From Rosa chinensis (taxonomy: Eukaryota > Streptophyta > Magnoliopsida > Rosales > Rosaceae): a DNA stretch of 64,000 nucleotides. The DNA is taken from assembly GCF_002994745.2 (NCBI RefSeq), contig NC_037089.1:83104347-83168346 (forward strand). Reading direction: 5' to 3'. A model generated the notes under the pieces. It was not told the DNA's origin, did no database searches, and worked only from the letters and a program-made list of their open reading frames with translations. Shown here in pieces: positions 1 through 13,560 of the stretch (the stretch's first letter is position 1; each line of letters opens with the position of its first letter). A program made the translations under genes and the position numbers.

Positions 1-184
1 TGTTGAAAAACTTAGGAAATATAAGAAATGAAAACGTTAGAAAAAATTAGAAAAACAAAAGAGTAAAGTGTTTTTTTTTCATATTAATAGAGAGCATTTA
101 ATAAAGTCAAACATAAATAAGGGTAAAACATATAATGAAATTAGTTATTTTTTTAAGGTAGTTAATACATAGATTGTAATCATG
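1..184. other. AT-rich spacer, no gene seen
   Basis: AT-rich DNA without a coding stretch or recognisable repeat. The last ten bases (175-184) are the left target-site duplication of the MITE that follows. Confidence 0.6.
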
Positions 185-368
185 CGAAAATGTTCACATG
201 GTCAGTTGCTGACCAATAAAATAATGCTCAACCACCCTTGAATGTAAATCCAAGGGCAGAGAGAATTATTATTAAGTTGAGGTGTTTTTTTTTCCACCCT
301 TGGATGTAAATCTAAGGGTTGTTGAGTATAAATTCTTTGGTCAGCAACTGACCAGGTGAACACCACTG
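185..368. mobile_element. Short hairpin MITE, copy 1 of a three-copy family (Mutator-like TSD)
   Basis: A 184-bp non-coding inverted repeat. The ends read TGTTCACATGGTCAG on the left and, reverse-complemented, TGTTCACCTGGTCAG on the right. The arms continue through GGTCAGTTGCTGACCA and a CTCAACNACCCTT-type block. It is flanked by the direct repeat TGTAATCATG at 175-184 and 369-378, a 9-10 bp target-site duplication as made by Mutator-superfamily transposases. Related copies lie at 31821-32003 and 33368-33536. No coding capacity, so non-autonomous. Family assignment rests on TSD length and ends only. Confidence 0.8.
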
Positions 369-378
369 TGTAATCATG

Positions 379-799
379 AATGAATTATGAATCCACATGA
401 CACAAGATAAGTGGGGAAGATAGAAAGAGAATGGTTGGAGAAGAAGGGTGCTAACATTCCTCTAATTAAAATAAAGTGACGAGGTTTTAACTTTACGTAC
501 CCTCCATTGTACGTGTGATGTTCCAGCTTTATGATATGATAATGCTCTTAATAAAGAAACCTCTTAGCACAGTCAAATAGGAGATTGGGAGCCCTAAATC
601 AAACTATATAATTGTGGAGACCTATATTGATTTTCCATTGTACTTATTCGTCCTCTAAACTTACTAGATAAACATTTATGAGACTCTAATTAACCGGTGG
701 GTTTGAGGCGAAGGCATATTTGGTCTGACCTTAGGTTTAACTATTAATCGTTACCTCCGTTAAAAACGTAATAATAAACATCATAACCGAAATATAATA
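379..799. other. AT-rich spacer, no gene seen
   Basis: No open reading frame with protein-like composition and no repeat boundary was recognised. The final base is adjacent to the AAAACTCAA target-site duplication (800-808) of the next element. Confidence 0.55.
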
Positions 800-808
800 A
801 AAACTCAA

Positions 809-3246
809 GGGGCCGTGACCACTTACTCAATTTTAGCCTAAAAATTGCCCACTTACTCCACCAAGAGTTTTTTTAACCTCATTTACCCAATCTACTAGTG
901 TTTGATAGTATTGCCCTCATTTTAATTTAAAGGGGAAATTACTGGTTACTCCCTGTACTTTTAGGGTGTCGACAGTTCACTCCCTACTATCCTAATTTCG
1001 ACAAGTTACTCCTCTGACTTTCAAATCTCACACAATTTGGTCCAAAATGACTATTTTGCCCCTCCCTTCCACTTTTTATTTTATTTTTTTTTTTTCTCTC
1101 CTCTCCCCTCCTTTCTTCTAAAATTCATAATTAATTCATACAAACTCCGATATTTACGTTCCATATATGTACGAGATCGTATCAATGAGCTCCACAACTT
1201 TTATGAAGAAAGTTTTTCCAAATTTTGTATGTATAAAAAGTCAATTTTCACGACCGCTCCAAATAACATTCGTTTCGAAAATCCACTTTCTTCTCAAATT
1301 CATAATTAATTCATACAAACTCTGATTTTTGCGTTCCATATATGCACAAGATTGTATCAACGAGCTCTACAACTTTCATGAAGAAATTTGTTCCAAATTT
1401 TGTATGTATAAAAAGTCATTTTCACTACCACCCCTAAATAACGTTCGTTTCGAAAATCTCCTTTCTTCTAAAATTCATAATTAATTCATACGAACTCCGA
1501 TATTTGTGTTCCATATATGTACGAGATCGTATCGATGATCTCTACAATTTTTATGAAGAAAGTTTTTCCAAATTTTGTATGTATAAAAAGTCAATTTTCA
1601 CGACCCCCCCTAAATAACGTTCGTTTCGAAAATAAAATCGATACGAAACCGAATTTCTCTTACAACTACTTATGAAATAGTCTCAATATTCATAATTCAA
1701 ATATTTGATATTTCTTGGGTTGTGTGTGTGTGTTATTTTGTGGTTGGGGGGGGGGAGGGGGTCGTGAAAATTGACTGTTTATACATACAAAATTTGGAAA
1801 AACTTCCTTCATAAAAGTTGTAGAGCTCATCGATACGATCTCGTACACATATGGAACGCAAAAATCGGAGTTTGTATGAATTAATTATGAATTTTAGAAG
1901 AAAAGAGGGGAGAGGAGAGGAGAGAAAAATAAAAAATAAAAAGAGGAAGTCAGGGGCAAAATAGTCATTTTGGACCAAATTGTGTGAGATTTGAAAGTCT
2001 GAGGAGTAACTTGTCGAAATTAGGATAGCAGGGACTGAACTGTCGACGCCCTAAAAGTACAGGGAGTGACCAGTAATTTCCCCTAATTTAAATATTACAC
2101 TCATATCTCTCTCTCTCATCCCTCCGATCTGCACGGTCCTCTCTCTACCTCTGCCATGGCAGCTCCGGCGCCCCACCACCGGCTTCAGGCCAACACATCC
2201 ATCAAGTCTCCATCGCCATCAGAGACTATCTCAACCGTCATGGTTCCCACCCCAAGCCAGCCCCAAGATCGGAGCACTGCATCCGGATCCGAATTGAACC
2301 TCTGAGCGCTGCCGTCACCCAAACCACTGATCCAATGCCCATTGCCACAACTCATCCCCAACAGAGATCCGATTCCGATCCCCGCCCGATTCGACTCCAC
2401 TCTCATTACACAACCACGCCCCAACCACTCCTTCCAACCGAGAAAGACGAACATGACCAGACTCCATTCTCCCGGCCTGAGATAAGCCAATCACCGTCTA
2501 GTTCTCCAACCCAACCCGGTCGCATCTTCCGCCTCCCAATCCAATCACGACCTCCAAACCGCCACCGGGGAAGCACCGACAAAAAAACCAGCCGGCCTCA
2601 CACTCTGATGGGTGCCCATAGCACTTTTTTTTTTTTGGACCAACACATCCATCAAGTCTTCGATTGGGCAATACTGTTTAGTATTCATTTTGGTTTTAGG
2701 AGTTTATGCAATTCACTTGAGGGCAATAATAAGATTACTGAGGGGCAATAAAATGTTTATTGGAGCAATAATAAGATTATTGGGAGGAAATAATAAATTA
2801 TTTATTTGGATAAACCTCCGAAAGCTTTCAAAATTCAAAACATCTTCATTTTTCACTAATTATTGATCCTCAATAATAAGTTTATTGAGGAGCAATAATA
2901 TATTTATTGGGGGGGGGGGCAATCATATGATTACTAGGTATTATTGGAGGGTAATAAAATCATACGCCATAATCCGGTCACCGGTCCGGTAGCCAGATTC
3001 AGGATTCCAGTCACCGGTCACTGGTCGCTGGAGTCCCTGGCCGGCCACTGGTCACCGGAGTCCTGAAAGGTCTCTGATCCTTTTCTCTCTAAGTGACAAA
3101 GAATGAGAGGGCAAAATTGTTCCAAAAATAAATTTTAAAAAAAATATTAAAAAAATACTTAATTGGGTATTAAGGAAATAATCTCTTAGAGTGTTTGAGT
3201 AAGTGGATAATTTTTAAGTTAAAATTAGGTAAATGATCATTTCCCC
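809..3246. mobile_element. Mutator-like non-autonomous element (outer host of a nested insertion)
   Basis: The element starts GGGG at 809 and ends CCCC at 3246. It is bounded by a perfect 9-bp direct repeat AAAACTCAA (800-808 and 3247-3255). The terminal inverted repeats of about 100 bp are diverged but alignable: both contain CTAATTTTA/CTCAATTTTA, a TAAAAATT block and CCACTTACTC. Inside, 2100-2620 is a GC-richer, CT-led stretch that looks captured, with an ATG-led 49-codon frame from 2156. Then follow AT-rich CAATAATAAG-type repeats (2725-2960) and GGTCACCGG-type repeats (2975-3060). The same end sequences recur at 48152-48907 and 32549-32700. No transposase seen. The element was about 1.3 kb before the nested insertion at 932-2083. 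Confidence 0.8.
932..2083. mobile_element. Mutator-like element with ~350-bp terminal inverted repeats, nested in the outer element
   Basis: The left end GGGGAAATTACTGGT at 932 is the exact inverse of the right end near 2083 apart from one base. The match runs for roughly 330-350 bp on each side with only scattered mismatches. The flanking direct repeat TAATTTAAA (923-931 and 2084-2092) is a 9-bp target-site duplication. The interior of the left half carries about three tandem copies of a ~175-bp subrepeat (near 1115, 1290 and 1465), each with TTCATAATTAATTCATAC and TTTTGTATGTATAAAAAGTC; the right arm has one inverted copy. Two opposite-strand open frames inside are mirror images of each other and are not genes. 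The high arm identity suggests insertion after the outer element. Confidence 0.88.
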
Positions 3247-3255
3247 AAAACTCAA

Positions 3256-3774
3256 TGGTTTGAATATCTATGTTTATATATATATACTTAGACAATTTGG
3301 AAATAGGGTGGAAATAGGAAGTACAACCATCCCATGGCCTTAAAGCACACCACAGAGCTCCAACAAAAAAAGTTTCTCGAATTATATACTGTGCGACCAC
3401 ATCTAAAAACTAAGACTTAAATCAAGTAAGAATTCCAAAAAACCAACTTCTCTAACATGAGTCTAAGAAGTTAAAAATCCTTACTGTCAAATATAGTGAA
3501 AAACTGAAAACTGAAAACCCATCAACAAGAATAGCTCAAATTCTACTCGATTAATATGAAAACTTGGAACCACAGATAACGTAGACTCACTACAAATACT
3601 TCACCCCTACAAAATGATTTTTTAATTTTATTCTAGAAACTTTACGATGTATCTCGAGTCGAATCGTGCACCTTCCACTTATAGAAGAAGAAAAACTTAA
3701 AAAGGGTCATGGACCTTTAGTTTGTCATGCCATCGGGCCTCTTCACCAACCCATCCATCCAGAACAAACAAGCG
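3256..3774. other. Spacer upstream of RPS9, no gene seen
   Basis: No coding evidence. The distal part is AT-rich. From about 3720 the composition shifts toward a promoter with TGGGCC-type motifs. Confidence 0.5.
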
Positions 3775-3898
3775 TGGGCCTTCCGGGCTCAAAGAGAAGT
3801 TGATAGGCGCAGCCCAACCCAGTCACATCCCTAGTGGCAATAGAGTCATTGCGGCCACGCGAGTAGGGTTTAATCAGTTTTAGGGTTTGCATATAAAG
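3775..3898 (+). promoter_or_regulatory. RPS9 promoter: site II motifs, two telo-boxes and a TATA box
   Basis: TGGGCC at 3775-3780 and its inverse AGCCCA at 3811-3816 match the plant site II motif (TGGGCY). TAGGGTTT occurs twice (3864-3871 and 3881-3888), the telo-box in reverse orientation. ATATAAAG at 3891-3898 is a TATA box about 100 bp before the start codon. Site II plus telo-box is the usual architecture of plant ribosomal-protein genes, which ties their expression to growth and TCP factors. The motifs are seen; their function is inferred. Confidence 0.75.
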
Positions 3899-3996
3899 CG
3901 AACGTCGTCTCATTTTGTTTCATTCCCTCGCCTCCTCTCACTCCTTGGCAGCTCGCGCTTACCCTCTTCTCGGAGATCTGAAGGAGGAACCCAACC

Positions 3997-5648
<1,652 letters not shown>

Positions 5649-6162
5649 GCAATGAATTGACCTGTCATTTGAATCTCATTTAAGTTTATGCTCCTTTTGG
5701 CTTCTTGCTAGTTACCTTCCCAGACTTGAGTTTATTATTGTAGTGAATGTTTGTCAAACTATCCTGTTCTGGTTTTAATTCGCGTTAGAACTCCATGTTT
5801 TGCTTTGAACATCCCCATATAGCTGGTCTTAAGTAATGAATTTTGTGGTAGCTTATTCCTATGGTTTCTTTCATTCAAGTTTTCGCGTCCCATTTACTAG
5901 TTTGTCACAGATGTTGTTGGGTTGATTGTGCGTGGGCTTTGCTTAGTTGATGCAGATATTTGGGCCTTATGGTTTGTGGGGTTGCGGCTTGTTAAGGCGG
6001 GCTTTTGGGTATGGGATTGGATTTCTCCGACACACAGGGTCAGGTTTACCTTGAATAATTGTTGATGTCCTCATTTACGTACCTGATTTGCAGTTCTAGA
6101 TTGGTCACTCTCGTGCACGCATTAGAATCAAAACGGGTCACGGTTTTAATATGTGTCCTTAC
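5649..6162. other. RPS9 3' UTR and spacer
   Basis: No further coding sequence. The first 200-250 bp should be the RPS9 3' UTR; the rest is ordinary spacer up to the first G-box at 6163. Confidence 0.5.
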
Positions 6163-6637
6163 CACGTGTATTGGTTCTTTACCAATACTTTAGTGCATTA
6201 TCTTTTCATAATTACTGTGATCATTCAAAGCTTAATGTGATGGAAGTCGACTTGACCCCTTCTACCCCGTTCGACCGCAACACTTGTCCCCGAAATCCCC
6301 CTAAATATCCCCTAAATTATCACATGGCTGTAAATCTCCCAACACGTGTAAACCATTATATTACTAAATTCTCAATCAGATTAGTGATGCAACTGCAATT
6401 TGAACACGAAGGATTTGATCAACTTGTTTTACCAGATAACAAACTATAATCACTGTGACGTGGCAACCACCCCGTTCGAACGGGGCCGTTAGAGCGGGTG
6501 TCCAATTCAGAGCTATGTTAACCACAGTTTCTAGCAGGCCTACGACACGTGACACCCTCTTTTCTCTCCCACATTTTTCCACGTGTCGCTCAACCAGAAG
6601 CTTCCTACCCAGAGTCCTCCCCGTCACACTATAAAAA
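6163..6637 (+). promoter_or_regulatory. G-box/ABRE array and TATA box upstream of the unknown 128-aa gene
   Basis: Four palindromic CACGTG cores occur at 6163-6168, 6343-6348, 6546-6551 and 6580-6585. An ABRE-like GACGTGGC lies at 6457-6464. All sit within about 425 bp and end 45 bp before a TATA box (TATAAAAA, 6630-6637). Two of the cores are in the ACGTGTC/ACGTGAC context bound by ABF/AREB bZIPs; bHLH factors such as PIFs also bind CACGTG. The predicted consequence is abscisic-acid, stress or light control of the gene starting at 6701. The motifs are seen; the regulation is inferred. Confidence 0.65.
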
Positions 6638-6700
6638 CCCAAAACGTCCTCCAATCCCAAATCGAAAGCTCAATTCCAAATTTCCAAATTTCCAATCACC

Positions 6701-7087
6701 ATGATCACAGTGAGACCCAAGCAGGAGGAAATGGAGGTCCGATTCGCGACGAAGCTGAAGCCGAAGCCGAAGGCGGCGGCGGCGGCGTTGGTGGCTTACG
6801 GCACCGACGACGATAGTGCCGGGTCGTCGGAGGAGATGGAGTCGCCGAGGTCGGTGCAGGGGAGATGGAGGAGGAGGAGGTCGTCGTCGGAGAATAAGAA
6901 GAAGGCGGCGTACGTGCACAGCCAGATCTTGAGGATCAGAGAGGAGGACTCGCAGCTCGGCGAGAGCTACTTTGGCGCGAAAGAGAAGGCCGCTCACTCC
7001 GTGGCTTCGCGCGTCGACGTTGTGCTTTTGGCCCGGTCGGTCTTGCCTTCCTCGCCGCTCAAGAACACCGTCAACGCTTTGCACTGA
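6701..7087 (+). CDS. Uncharacterised 128-aa plant protein, G-box-driven
   Basis: A single-exon frame from ATG 6701 to TGA 7085-7087, 63 bp after a TATA box. I do not recognise the family with confidence. The N-terminal third is rich in Lys, Pro and Ala (LKPKPKAAAAA). An acidic Ser patch (TDDDSAGSSEEMESP) follows, then a basic cluster (RWRRRRSSSENKKK) that could act as a nuclear localisation signal. The more ordered C-terminal half contains YVHSQILRIREEDSQLGE. No signal peptide or membrane segment. Met11 is a plausible alternative start. GC content is well above the surroundings, as expected for a coding exon. It is better supported than other short frames because of its own TATA box, composition and upstream G-boxes. 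Function unknown; a small intrinsically disordered regulator is only a guess. Confidence 0.75.
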   Translation: MITVRPKQEEMEVRFATKLKPKPKAAAAALVAYGTDDDSAGSSEEMESPRSVQGRWRRRRSSSENKKKAAYVHSQILRIREEDSQLGESYFGAKEKAAHSVASRVDVVLLARSVLPSSPLKNTVNALH

Positions 7088-8229
7088 GCGCTCTGCTTAT
7101 TCTGGTTAGTTAGGGCTTTTTCTTCAAATAAGTAATCAATTTGTTCGTTTCTGCGAGATGCGAGATTTTCTTTCAGAGAAAATCTTGATGATCATGCAAA
7201 ATTCTTGATGATTTCGCTGTTCTTGTTTGTTTCAATCTTCTGTTTGGATCATTGGATGCTAAGAGCTGAACCAAAATCTAGAGGATGAAGAAAACTATGA
7301 ATTATGGATTTCGTTGTTCTTAATCATCGTTAATTATGGATTTTGTTTTGCTAAATCTTGCAATCTGATCAAAATATGGCTTTGATTTCTTTTAGAGATG
7401 AGCTCAAAAGAAATTCCATCGTTCGTAATTTTGGTTTTTGATTTCAAAGACGATCAGAAATTCTCAATAAAAAAATAAAATAAAATAAGGTCGGCTAGAA
7501 ATCTCTGTTTAATTTTGAGAAGGGATATTGTTTGCTTTGTTTATTCATTTTCCCTCCATTTGGAATATCATATTCGCGCTTTACTTTTCACCTTTTGAAA
7601 AATTTGACTGCAATTTTTTTCACATATATGATTTGGTCTTGGCCTTGGCACAGATATGTTCGTGTTTGTTTATATTTTGACTGGGTTCTGATTTCTTCAA
7701 GTTCCATCTAGGGATTATTATTTTGACTGGGTTCTAATTTTTCGACTTCTATCTAGGTATAATGAGCTGATGGGTCTTTTAAGGGAGAGCAGCTATCTGA
7801 GAGACTGAGACCATCAAGATCAATTTTCCGAGAAGACCAAGAGTTAGAAATCAAGTCTTGCTTGACTTCGTCTCGCGTCTAACTTTACTTTTTCCGTTGA
7901 ATGAGTCTAGTCGTTTGTTGTGCAAACGTTTCTGTACAGTTATCAGAGTTACATGACACAATGATGTGAGCGATTCACATCTTCCTTTTCAGGAAAAAAT
8001 ATGCCCAGATATATTTCAACATCACACATGAACATATCAAATTGAAGGCATGATAAATCGGTGGCACACCAAATTATTGAAAACAAAAGCTTCCATTAAT
8101 CCGAGATTACACAAATAAGAAAACTACGATGGCTTGTTCATGGTTGACAGACCAATGAGTCCATTGGAAGAACCCAAAACACAGCTTTGAAGACAAGCAA
8201 ATTCATTCACCCTCACCATAGAGCAATAT
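7088..8229. other. Convergent 3' region between the 128-aa gene and alpha-tubulin
   Basis: About 1.1 kb without coding signal. It must hold the 3' UTRs of both convergent genes. AAAATCTTGATGATCATGCA near 7182 resembles miR172 but has no foldback partner. Confidence 0.5.
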
Positions 8230-10251
<2,022 letters not shown>

Positions 10252-10369
10252 TTAGTGAGATCTGGGTTTGAGTGTAGAGAAGGGAGAGTGTGACCCTGTG
10301 ACGTATACAAAGACGTCTCTGGGATTTTGAAATTTTTGAGAATAAGTGTGGAAAAATCGAAGAAGTGAG

Positions 10370-10380
10370 AGTATATAAAG
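10370..10380 (-). promoter_or_regulatory. Possible TATA box of alpha-tubulin
   Basis: TATATA inside GTATATAAAG lies about 145 bp upstream of the tubulin start codon on the minus strand. The flanks fit a plus-strand TATA equally well, so the assignment is tentative. Confidence 0.35.
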
Positions 10381-10559
10381 GGAATCGGAGATAACGGGGG
10401 CTGGTGGGTGGGGTTGGAGTGTGGGTAACGGTAACGGTGCCGTGTAATTCGGGTGGGGTTTTAAAATTTGAAAATTGGGTGAGTGGGTTACAGCTCATCG
10501 TGACCGGTCGGTGGGATTTGAAATTTGAATCTGGGTGGGGAAGCGGGAGAAAGGTTTTG

Positions 10560-11890
10560 GGTTTATTGGACTGGGCTGACTATCATACTAGGCCCAACGT
10601 CATTATCTTTAACGGGTATGAATAATACAAACAGGAGCTACCAAGAAAGATGTAGGACCTGCACACTCTTCAGTACACCACGATATGCTAGCAAAAAGGG
10701 TCAGTCCAACAATGAAGACTGAAACCGACAAAGGGCCAACAGTGTTGTCGGCATACCAACTAGCCAACTAGGTCATGGCTCTCCCCGTGAAGGGTATACA
10801 TGTGCTCGAGTCAACTCCGCTTCCTAAGGAATGAATACACGCACTAGATTTATAACTTCCTTTACACGCAAATACTATAAACCCTAATTTGCCCAAAAGA
10901 ATGACCTTACTGTTTATGTGGATGTTAACTATGTTAGCTTATATTTGGGGAATGTTTTTGGGTTCTGTTTTCCTTTTATTTTGTGTTGATTTGCTTGAGG
11001 AGCTGGGAGGATGCTTGTTCGGAATTTTAGCATATGTTGCCCTTATTGAAGTATTGGATGAAAGGAAGCTCTCCAGAATTGAGGTAATTACAAAAACTGT
11101 GTTTTTTTCTGTTTGATTTTGAAGTAGTGACCAATGAAATTGTTTGGGCTTGCATATATAAGCTTAAGGAGGAAGAACTGTATAATCATACTTTTTCTCA
11201 GCTTTGGAGTGTTAGTTCAATTTGCAATAACAGAATAGCCCATAAGATTTGATGATCATTATGATACCATTGATAGGGACATAGGGTTACAAGGCAATGT
11301 CCTATTGAATTTACGCAGAGTCTTAAACTTTTAGTAGTTAAACATGTGCACTGTGCACTGTGTGATGTTAACTGTCATGATCTTGCTGATAGGGTTATGA
11401 GGGTGCGAGTCCTTTGAACTTACAGAATGGAGTTTATCCCTTCTACTAGATCATCAATTGAGAGTTTCCAGGAAGTGAGATTTGATAGTTTGGAAGAAAC
11501 TGCTATTAAACAGAACCCATCATCTGCTATTTTTGAGGAGGATTTTGCCAAAGGTGGTATTGATCAACTGATGAGTCCTTTACCTTGCACAAATGCACAC
11601 ACTATTATCATGTAGATTGCATTATCCAGTGGGTGGGGATAAGTCACATGTGTTCGTTATATTGATAGGCAATGCCAAGTGAGGAAGTGGCCAAGCCTTC
11701 CATCCCTAACGGATGTTAGATTATACATGCATCTCAATTAGTCATGAAATATGTGTCAATTGATCTCTGCGTATTTACTATTTTGTAGATTAATTCTAGA
11801 AGTGAATATACTTATCCAATTATATATCCTCTATCAATATATGATATATGGAGTGAATTTGAGGCCCTGCCTAAACCTTTTAGGAGGGGA
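10560..11890. other. Spacer with two short unassigned open stretches
   Basis: 10902-11083 (+) is open and ends at a GT donor-like site. 11427-11615 (+) encodes a 62-aa acidic/Ser-rich peptide. Neither matches a family I recognise, and both lie next to a decayed gene cluster, so they may be exon remnants. Nothing else is seen. Confidence 0.35.
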
Positions 11891-12544
11891 ACACTGGCAT
11901 TGGCATCATCCTTGTAGTCCCAATGCCTAAACCTGCAGTTGGCTCGGTCTGGATCAACCTCATGCCAATGTCAGAATGTCTGATATGTGTTGTCTATATA
12001 TCTTCTGAGTTCTGCAGACTCACAATCTGTTGTAGGGAGCTGGAAAAGGTATGGTGCCTTTTCAAATGTTATTGCTCTCTAGATATTGTATAAAATTAAT
12101 ATAGAAGCATGCTCACAGCAGCAACAGGAAAAATTTGGTTCTGTTTTCTTGTCCTTCTAAAATTAAATTAAATCTATTTTCATATTTAATACGCATAACA
12201 AGCATGCATCCCGTACTGTTTTGGGAAGAAGATAAATTGAGTAGTTATAATGGAGAGAAATAGAAGAAAAGGAACAAGATGAGAATTGATCCAGTGTTTT
12301 GACCAACGTGAGAAATCAGCTTGCTTTCATAATGAACATGAAGAAAACCAAATTGTCTATTCATTTCAAACTTCTCCTTAAGTACTGTGACCTCTTAGTT
12401 TCTCATGAACATGGAGTGCAGCTACTCGTGTACCTATGCAAGGGGAGCTAATTGGACATTCACTACTTTAAGTCCTTGTATGCATTAATAATGTTCTATT
12501 CATTACGAACTTAAGGTTTTTGCAGGCAGTGTGGATTAAAGGAG

Positions 12545-12640
12545 ATGCTTTGGTTGAATGGAAAGACGGTTCAAAATCATTGTTGGAATCTTGGAATTGC
12601 TAGAGGACTACTGTATCTGCATAAAAATTCTCAGCTTAGG
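12545..12640 (+). pseudogene. Protein-kinase fragment of a cysteine-rich receptor-like kinase
   Basis: The frame reads LGIARGLLYLHKNSQLR, the subdomain VIa signature of CRK and S-locus-type receptor kinases. In those families it is followed by a histidine-arginine-aspartate catalytic loop. Here the next residues are unrelated and no catalytic loop, DFG or APE motif follows, so this is an isolated fragment. It lies among DUF26 relics on the same strand, which supports the CRK assignment. Confidence 0.65.
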
Positions 12641-13039
12641 CAGTGGACTACTTTATTGAGATTTCAAAGCCAGCTCTTGTGGATTCAGGGAGCCACCACC
12701 AACAACTTAGCAATGGGTTGTAGGTGGTTTGAAAAGGTATGGTGCTTTTATTGTTGCTCGCTACATATTCTATAAATTTATATAGAAGCATGTGATAGCA
12801 GTAACAGGCCAGGGAAGATTCGTTGCTGTTGTTTTCTCCTTCTAAAATTAGATTAAATCTATTTCCAAATTTAATGTCTTATATATAAGCCACTCTTTTG
12901 GGGATAACTAGATCATCTAAAAAATATGCACTGAATGAGAAATTTAGTTTTTATCAGTATAAACCAGGCATAGCTTGTTCTGTCATGAATTGGCCATCAT
13001 ATGCAAATATCTTCATCTGATATTTAATCCAGCCAATGT

Positions 13040-13560
13040 TGGAATTATAAAACCATCAGACATTGCAGGAGTTGTCTCCAAGCAGAAAGCCAAGAGATAA
13101 GCAGCAGATGCCCTCATAAGAACGGAGCTATAGTCTGGTACGAAGTGTGCCTCTTAAAATACTCTACTTTAAACAGACACAAATAATGGGATTTATGTAA
13201 CAAGTCCTGTATTCATTGATACATCCATTGTTGTTTGAAGAAAGAGTTCATAAGTTGTTAACCGAATTATGTAATAAAGCTTCTAGAACAATATTGAAGT
13301 TTGCTGATGGCAAGCTACATCTTCACGTAGGTAATAAGGATTTAGATGTTTTTGGTGCAGCTCAATGCACTACTGACCTCTCTAGTGACTCCTGTAAGAA
13401 ATGCTTTGAAGTAGCAATGAGAGAACTTCCTGAAGACCATGGATGGATTGGTGGGTGTGTACATTATGCTAGTTGTTACATTAGATTCGAAATTTATCCA
13501 TTTATTTCTAGCCAAAACGTGGCTCTTTTATTTTTTGTTTCAGTTGAAAATTCTTAATTT
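13040..13560 (+). pseudogene. Decayed DUF26 (Gnk2) domain pair of a CRK or secreted cysteine-rich repeat protein
   Basis: The intact family is extracellular, with antifungal or stress roles, and each domain has a C-X8-C-X2-C core. At 13040-13160 a broken first domain ends with WYEVCLLKYS, the typical domain border. At 13216-13540 a second domain is readable: HKLLTELCNKASRTILKFA, then QCTTDLSSDSCKKC with exact C-X8-C-X2-C spacing, then ELPEDHG, and finally a SCYIRFEIYPF-like ending. The two parts are in different frames, there is no signal peptide in reach and no downstream transmembrane-kinase exon. A pseudogene; a CRRSP38-like gene is an equal alternative to a CRK. Confidence 0.75.

Noticed and set aside
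1037..1978. Two similar open frames on opposite strands (1037-1309 plus, 1733-1978 minus) sharing an MVQNDYFAP start
   Set aside because: They are mirror-image translations of the terminal inverted repeats of one transposon, not genes.
2185..2751. Overlapping open frames of 101-138 codons on both strands
   Set aside because: GC-rich captured-looking DNA inside a transposon; no family resemblance, and both strands are open because of composition.
7180..7225. Possible miR172 (AAAATCTTGATGATCATGCA)
   Set aside because: Several mismatches to the mature sequence as I recall it, and no complementary arm within several hundred bases.
10889..11116. 75-codon hydrophobic open frame
   Set aside because: No recognisable domain and no signal/splice context; kept only as an unassigned stretch.
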